This document shows, piece by piece, positions 38,744 to 40,952 of a stretch of 40,952 nt of DNA; positions within the stretch are counted from its first letter, which is position 1, and each line of letters begins with the position of its first letter. The notes below the pieces were generated by a model that searched no databases, was not told the origin of the DNA, and saw only the letters and a program-made list of their open reading frames with translations. The DNA lies in assembly GCF_006538725.1 (NCBI RefSeq), contig NZ_BJLQ01000031.1:1-40952 (forward strand), given 5' to 3'. Source of the DNA: Cellulomonas gelida (GTDB taxonomy: Bacteria > Actinomycetota > Actinomycetes > Actinomycetales > Cellulomonadaceae). The translations under genes were made by a program, and so were the position numbers.

Positions 38744-39694
38744 GTGGCCAGGATCGAGAACTCCCGGTTGACGGTCGTCGGCGCGGGGAGCGTCGGCGTG
38801 AGCATCGCGTACGCCGCGCTGATCCGCGGGTCGGCGCACACCGTGGCCCTGTACGACATCGACCGGCCGAAGGTCGAGGCCGAGGTGCTCGACCTCGCGC
38901 ACGGCACCTGGTTCACGGGCGGCAGCGTCGTCGGCGGGTCGGACCCGGAGGTGGTCGCGGACTCGCACCTCGTCGTCCTCACCGCGGGCGCCAAGCAGCG
39001 GCCCGGGCAGACCCGGCTCGACCTCGCGGGCACCAACGTGCGGCTGCTCGAGGGCCTGCTCCCGGTCCTGCTCGAGCACGCGCCGAACGCGGTCTACTGC
39101 ATCGTCACCAACCCGTGCGACGTGCTCACGGTCGCCGCGCAGCAGATCACGGGCCTGCCGGCGTCGCGCGTCTTCTCGTCGGGCACGGTGCTCGACACCT
39201 CGCGCCTGCGCCGCCTCGTCGCCGACCGCGCGCTGGTGTCCGCCGGCAGCGTGCACGCCGACATCGTGGGCGAGCACGGCGACACCGGCTTCGCGCTGTG
39301 GTCGCAGGCGCGCATCGGCACGACGCCCGTGCTCGACTGGGTCGCGCCCGACGGCCACCGCTTCACGCCTGCCGAGCTCGACGCGATCACGCAGGACGTG
39401 CGGGACGCCGCCTACCGGATCATCGAGGGCAAGGGCGCGACCAACCTCGCGATCGGCCTGGCGTGCGCGCGGATCATCGAGGCGATCCTCGGCGACCAGC
39501 ACGCCGTCCTGCCGGTCAGCACCGTGCACGACGGCCTGCACCGGCTGCACGGTGTCGCCCTGTCGGTGCCGAGCGTCGTCGGTGGGGGCGGCGTGCAGTA
39601 CGTCCCAGACATGTCGACCACGCCCGACGAGGAGGACCAGCTCCAGCACTCCGCCCAGACCCTCCTGGCCACCCAGCACGCGCTCGGCCTCTAG
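38744..39694 (+). CDS. ldh: L-lactate dehydrogenase
   Basis: The enzyme reduces pyruvate to L-lactate with NADH in fermentation. The 316-aa product has the dinucleotide-binding GAGSVGVSIAYA (residues 13-24) with Asp38 for NAD selectivity. The substrate loop AKQRPGQTR has Gln85 (which selects pyruvate over oxaloacetate) and catalytic Arg91. VTNPCDVLT, the substrate-binding Arg154 in DTSRLRRLV, and GEHGDTGFALWS with catalytic His178 complete the active site. All expected residues are present. No allosteric partner genes are nearby. The gene starts right after a -10 box. Confidence 0.95.
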   Translation: MARIENSRLTVVGAGSVGVSIAYAALIRGSAHTVALYDIDRPKVEAEVLDLAHGTWFTGGSVVGGSDPEVVADSHLVVLTAGAKQRPGQTRLDLAGTNVRLLEGLLPVLLEHAPNAVYCIVTNPCDVLTVAAQQITGLPASRVFSSGTVLDTSRLRRLVADRALVSAGSVHADIVGEHGDTGFALWSQARIGTTPVLDWVAPDGHRFTPAELDAITQDVRDAAYRIIEGKGATNLAIGLACARIIEAILGDQHAVLPVSTVHDGLHRLHGVALSVPSVVGGGGVQYVPDMSTTPDEEDQLQHSAQTLLATQHALGL

Positions 39695-39722
39695 CCGGCC
39701 GCGGCCACGGGCCGGCGCTCGG

Positions 39723-40661
39723 TCAGGCCGGTGCGGTCGAGGATCGGCGCAGGCCGAGGACGACGAGAACCGCGACCGCGGCGACCCCTGCGAGGCCCGC
39801 GACGCCGCCCGGGACCCCTGTGACCGCGCCGTAGTCGGCCAGCGGGACCTCCGCGAGCACGGAGCCGAAGGTGTGGTCGAAGCCGACACGCTGGGCCGCC
39901 CACTCCAGACCGTCCGGGGCGCTGACGGCGAGCGCGGACAGCCCACCGGCCGTCACGACGGAGCCGATGCCGAGCGCGAGCGACCCGCGACGGGTCGCGG
40001 CGGGGCTGGCCGGGCGTGGGTCCAGGGCCGTGACGCCGGGCGCCAGCACCGCGACGCCGGCGACGGCGACGCCGCTGATCACCGCCTCGCCGAGCCCGAT
40101 CGCCGCGTGCACGGGGAGCATCGCGGCCGAGACCGCGCCGAGCCCGACGTCGGCCGTACCACCCACCGCGTACAGCGCGACGAACGCGAGCGCGGCGGCC
40201 GGGACCGACGCCAGCGCGCCGCCCGCGGCGGCCAGGGCGACGCGTCCGACGTCGGGCACGCGTGTCGCGAGCCGCGCGACGAGTCGCTGCACCGACCACC
40301 CGACGAGCGTCCCGACACCCACCATGAGCAGCACGTTCACGCCGAGCGCGGTGACGCCGCCGTCGGCGAAGAGCACGGCCTGCACCACGAGCACCGCGGT
40401 CACCGCGAGCGCCCCGAGCCACGGCCCGACGAGCGCCGCGGCCAGCGCGGCGCCGACGAGGTGCCCGCTCGTGCCGGGCGCGACCGGGTAGTTGACCATC
40501 TGCGCGGCGAAGACGAAGCCGGACGCGACCGCGGTCAGCGCGACGCGCTCACGGGTCGCCTCGGCGCGCGCGCGACGCACGGCGTAGGTGAGCGCGGCGC
40601 CCGCGACGACGGCCGTCGCGAGGCTCGTGCCGGGGTCCATCACGTGGTCGGGGACATGCAT
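39723..40661 (-). CDS. cbiM: Cobalt/nickel ECF transporter component, CbiM-CbiN fusion
   Basis: The 312-aa product starts MHVPDHVMDP. The N-terminal Met-His-Val-Pro is the metal-coordinating end of CbiM/NikM substrate-binding components. Six to seven membrane helices follow, including AQMVNYPVAPGTSGHLVGAALAAALVGPW, HAAIGLGEAVISGV and related CbiM motifs. A C-terminal PDGLEWAAQRVGFD segment with a further membrane helix corresponds to CbiN/NikN (PDGLE domain), so both are fused in one protein. It should bind Co2+ or Ni2+ for ECF-type uptake. Ligand choice cannot be read from sequence. CAGGAGCACGCC gives the ribosome site. Its 3' end faces ldh with a 28-base gap. Confidence 0.88.
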   Translation of the reverse strand: MHVPDHVMDPGTSLATAVVAGAALTYAVRRARAEATRERVALTAVASGFVFAAQMVNYPVAPGTSGHLVGAALAAALVGPWLGALAVTAVLVVQAVLFADGGVTALGVNVLLMVGVGTLVGWSVQRLVARLATRVPDVGRVALAAAGGALASVPAAALAFVALYAVGGTADVGLGAVSAAMLPVHAAIGLGEAVISGVAVAGVAVLAPGVTALDPRPASPAATRRGSLALGIGSVVTAGGLSALAVSAPDGLEWAAQRVGFDHTFGSVLAEVPLADYGAVTGVPGGVAGLAGVAAVAVLVVLGLRRSSTAPA

Positions 40662-40952
40662 GGCGTGCTCCTGTCGTCGATACCGGTGGTGCCGGGCGGT
40701 GCGTCGGCGGTGGGTGCGGTGGGGGCGCCGGTGCCCTCGGGTGCCGCGGCGTCGGCGCGCAGGGCGGTCCGCCAGCGGCCGACGAGCGGTCCGACGTCGG
40801 CGACGTGGGCGGCGGCGCCGACCGCGCGGGCGAGGGCACCGGGTCCGTGCAGGTCGAGCACGACGACGCCGCGCCGCTCGTCAGGCCCCGCGCCGTCCCA
40901 CCCGTGGTGCCGTCCGTCGGCTCGTTCGTCGGCTCGGGGCGGGCGGGCGCCC
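40640..40952 (-). CDS. C-terminal fragment of an unknown protein
   Basis: The reading frame enters from the right edge and ends at TGA 40640, overlapping the cbiM start by 22 bases. The visible 103 residues include GVVVLDLHGPGALARAVGAA, HVADVGPLVGRWRTAL and a Pro/Thr/Ala-rich tail ending STPCMSPTT. Strong G/C third-position bias supports coding. The 5' part is outside the window. Position upstream of cbiM suggests another ECF transporter or cobalt-related protein, but no domain is identified. Confidence 0.5.
   Translation of the reverse strand, partial: GARPPRADERADGRHHGWDGAGPDERRGVVVLDLHGPGALARAVGAAAHVADVGPLVGRWRTALRADAAAPEGTGAPTAPTADAPPGTTGIDDRSTPCMSPTT

Overview
The window is very GC-rich (third codon positions nearly all G or C) and carries an actinobacterial gene repertoire: GTG starts, many start/stop overlaps, apparently leaderless genes, a WhiG/FliA-type sigma factor, an XPB-type helicase with its helicase-associated partner, DUF3027, DUF2530 and DUF4031 proteins, and a CbiM-CbiN fusion. 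A flagellar locus in such a genome, next to a sugar-transport-like lipoprotein gene with a LacI-type operator, points to a motile Cellulomonadaceae member, probably Cellulomonas. That placement is inferred from gene content, not from a search.

Region 1 (1-407): the 5' end of a lipoprotein gene (minus strand) with a LacI-type palindrome upstream, then a strong hairpin that closes the flagellar operon.

Region 2 (408-19937): a flagellar cluster. On the minus strand, read from right to left, are the sigma-28 factor, flagellin (fliC), fliD, fliS, a small FliT-position protein, and a tightly coupled operon flgB-flgC-fliE-fliF-fliG-fliH-fliI-fliJ-NlpC/P60 peptidase-fliK-flgD-flgE. On the plus strand are flgN-flgK-flgL-fliW and a degenerate-EAL/HDOD signalling gene. 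Four sites share the pattern [CT]TCA-N16-[GT]CCGAT[GC]G. They lie before fliC, flgB, flgN and the HDOD gene and define a probable sigma-28 regulon. The divergent sigma/flgN region carries a CRP-like palindrome. No switch (fliM/N), export gate (fliP/Q/R, flhA/B), stator (motA/B), chemotaxis or csrA gene is present, so the rest of the flagellar set must lie elsewhere.

Region 3 (19947-26533): a DUF2530 membrane protein and a low-molecular-weight phosphatase on the plus strand. Facing them is a minus-strand operon of cold-shock protein, DUF3027 and a 1117-aa sacsin/Hsp90-like ATPase. A stretch with little convincing coding and two small membrane-protein candidates follow.

Region 4 (26558-33701): an M20 amidohydrolase (minus), divergent from the helicase-associated protein and XPB helicase pair (plus), then an APC permease (plus). 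Between helicase and permease lies a three-unit 72-bp repeat array. A two-unit array of the same family sits in frame inside the sacsin-like gene.

Region 5 (33745-40952): a small unknown gene and a class I glutamine amidotransferase (minus), divergent from an OmpR-family two-component system. Then come an HD hydrolase with a DUF4031 protein and an apparently leaderless L-lactate dehydrogenase (plus), facing a CbiMN Co/Ni transporter component and the 3' end of another gene (minus).
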